Source: JBMNCR01 sp049366695
GTDB lineage: Bacteria; Bacillota; Clostridia; Eubacteriales; Alkalibacteraceae
DNA: 42,938 nt
Assembly (NCBI GenBank): GCA_049366695.1
Contig: JBMNCR010000115.1
Span: 1-42,938, forward strand
Direction of reading: 5' to 3'
The notes under the pieces are model-generated. The model was not told the origin of the DNA. It was given only the letters and a program-made list of their open reading frames with translations, and searched no databases. Positions 42,791-42,938 of this stretch are shown piece after piece. How positions within the stretch are numbered: the stretch's first letter is position 1; each line of letters starts with the position of its first letter. The position numbers were made by a program, and so were the translations under genes.

Positions 42791-42938
42791 TTACTAGGGA
42801 ATAAGATTCTTCGCCACGCTCTGAATGACGTTTTCTCATATGAATATCACAATTCGCTTATTTTAATGTCATCCAGAGGAGCTTTGCGACGAAGGATCTG
42901 TGACCCTAAAGGAATACTATATAGTCTTTTTACCTTGT
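42791..42938. repeat. REP-like inverted repeat pair, right edge of locus
   Basis: Half-site 42791-42829 (TTACTAGGGAATAAGATTCT to TGAATGAC) is the reverse complement of the 24-64 half. After 38 bases, half-site 42868-42938 (GTCATCCAGAGGAGCTTTGC onward) is the reverse complement of 108-180, including the flank to the window end. The match to the left edge covers about 70 bases per half. Confidence 0.82.

Noticed and set aside
42657..42839. Minus-strand frame at the end of nrdD
   Set aside because: It is composed of the nrdD 3' end and the REP-like repeat, with no ribosome-binding site.
1..42938. tRNA, rRNA, transposase or prophage genes
   Set aside because: I saw no cloverleaf, rRNA or transposase-like coding sequence. 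The small sigma factor alone does not make a phage region.

Overview
The window reads as low-GC, Gram-positive Clostridia. The surface proteins carry CWB2 (Pfam PF04122) wall-binding repeats, there is a small DUF1659/DUF2922 gene pair, the ribonucleotide reductase is the anaerobic class III type, ribosome-binding sites are strong, and coding and non-coding DNA are both AT-rich. I cannot assign a genus. The whole window is a cell-envelope locus, bounded on both sides and interrupted once by REP-like inverted repeats (about 24-180, 12956-13066 and 42791-42938).

Layout. (1) 0.35-12.9 kb, surface proteins: a UDP-glucose dehydrogenase, an S8 serine protease with three CWB2 repeats, a glucosaminidase with three CWB2 repeats, a VanZ-like membrane protein, a second S8/CWB2 protein that has lost its catalytic His and oxyanion Asn, and a three-repeat N-acetylmuramoyl-L-alanine amidase. 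(2) 13.3-14.4 kb: a small sigma-70-like factor facing a DUF2922 gene and a DUF1659 gene. (3) 14.6-29.9 kb, glycopolymer synthesis: phosphohexomutase, ManC, a polyprenyl-phosphate sugar-1-phosphate transferase, a GT4, Gmd, Rmd, a GT4, a Wzy-like polymerase (interrupted by a 100-N gap inside an 18-bp tandem repeat), a GT4, a Wzx-like flippase, RfbA and RfbB. (4) 30.2-32.4 kb: an LCP ligase on the minus strand, divergent from galE. A decayed copy of the LCP gene lies on the other side of rfbAB. (5) 32.7-40.3 kb: a CsbB/GtrB-like GT2, a GtrA-YfhO fusion, a large membrane protein that looks like a degenerate FlaA1/CapD dehydratase with a tandem-repeat insert, and a related four-helix membrane protein with a coiled-coil tail. 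(6) 40.6-42.7 kb: nrdD, preceded by two NrdR-box-like sites.

How it fits together. The mutase, ManC, Gmd and Rmd together would make GDP-D-rhamnose. RfbA and RfbB make dTDP-4-keto-6-deoxyglucose, GalE makes UDP-galactose-type sugars, and Ugd makes UDP-glucuronate. The initiating transferase and the GT4 enzymes would build a lipid-linked repeat unit, Wzx would flip it, Wzy would polymerise it, and LCP would attach it to peptidoglycan. In Clostridioides difficile, CWB2 proteins bind a wall glycopolymer (PSII) that is encoded next to cell wall protein genes. The same neighbourhood here suggests, as inference, that this locus encodes both the CWB2 proteins and their ligand. The GT2 plus GtrA-YfhO pair resembles a three-component glycosylation system that decorates a wall polymer outside the membrane.

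The least expected material is the 36.8-40.3 kb pair of membrane proteins, the protease-pseudoprotease pair, the in-frame repeat array in the polymerase, and the LCP remnant beside rfbAB.
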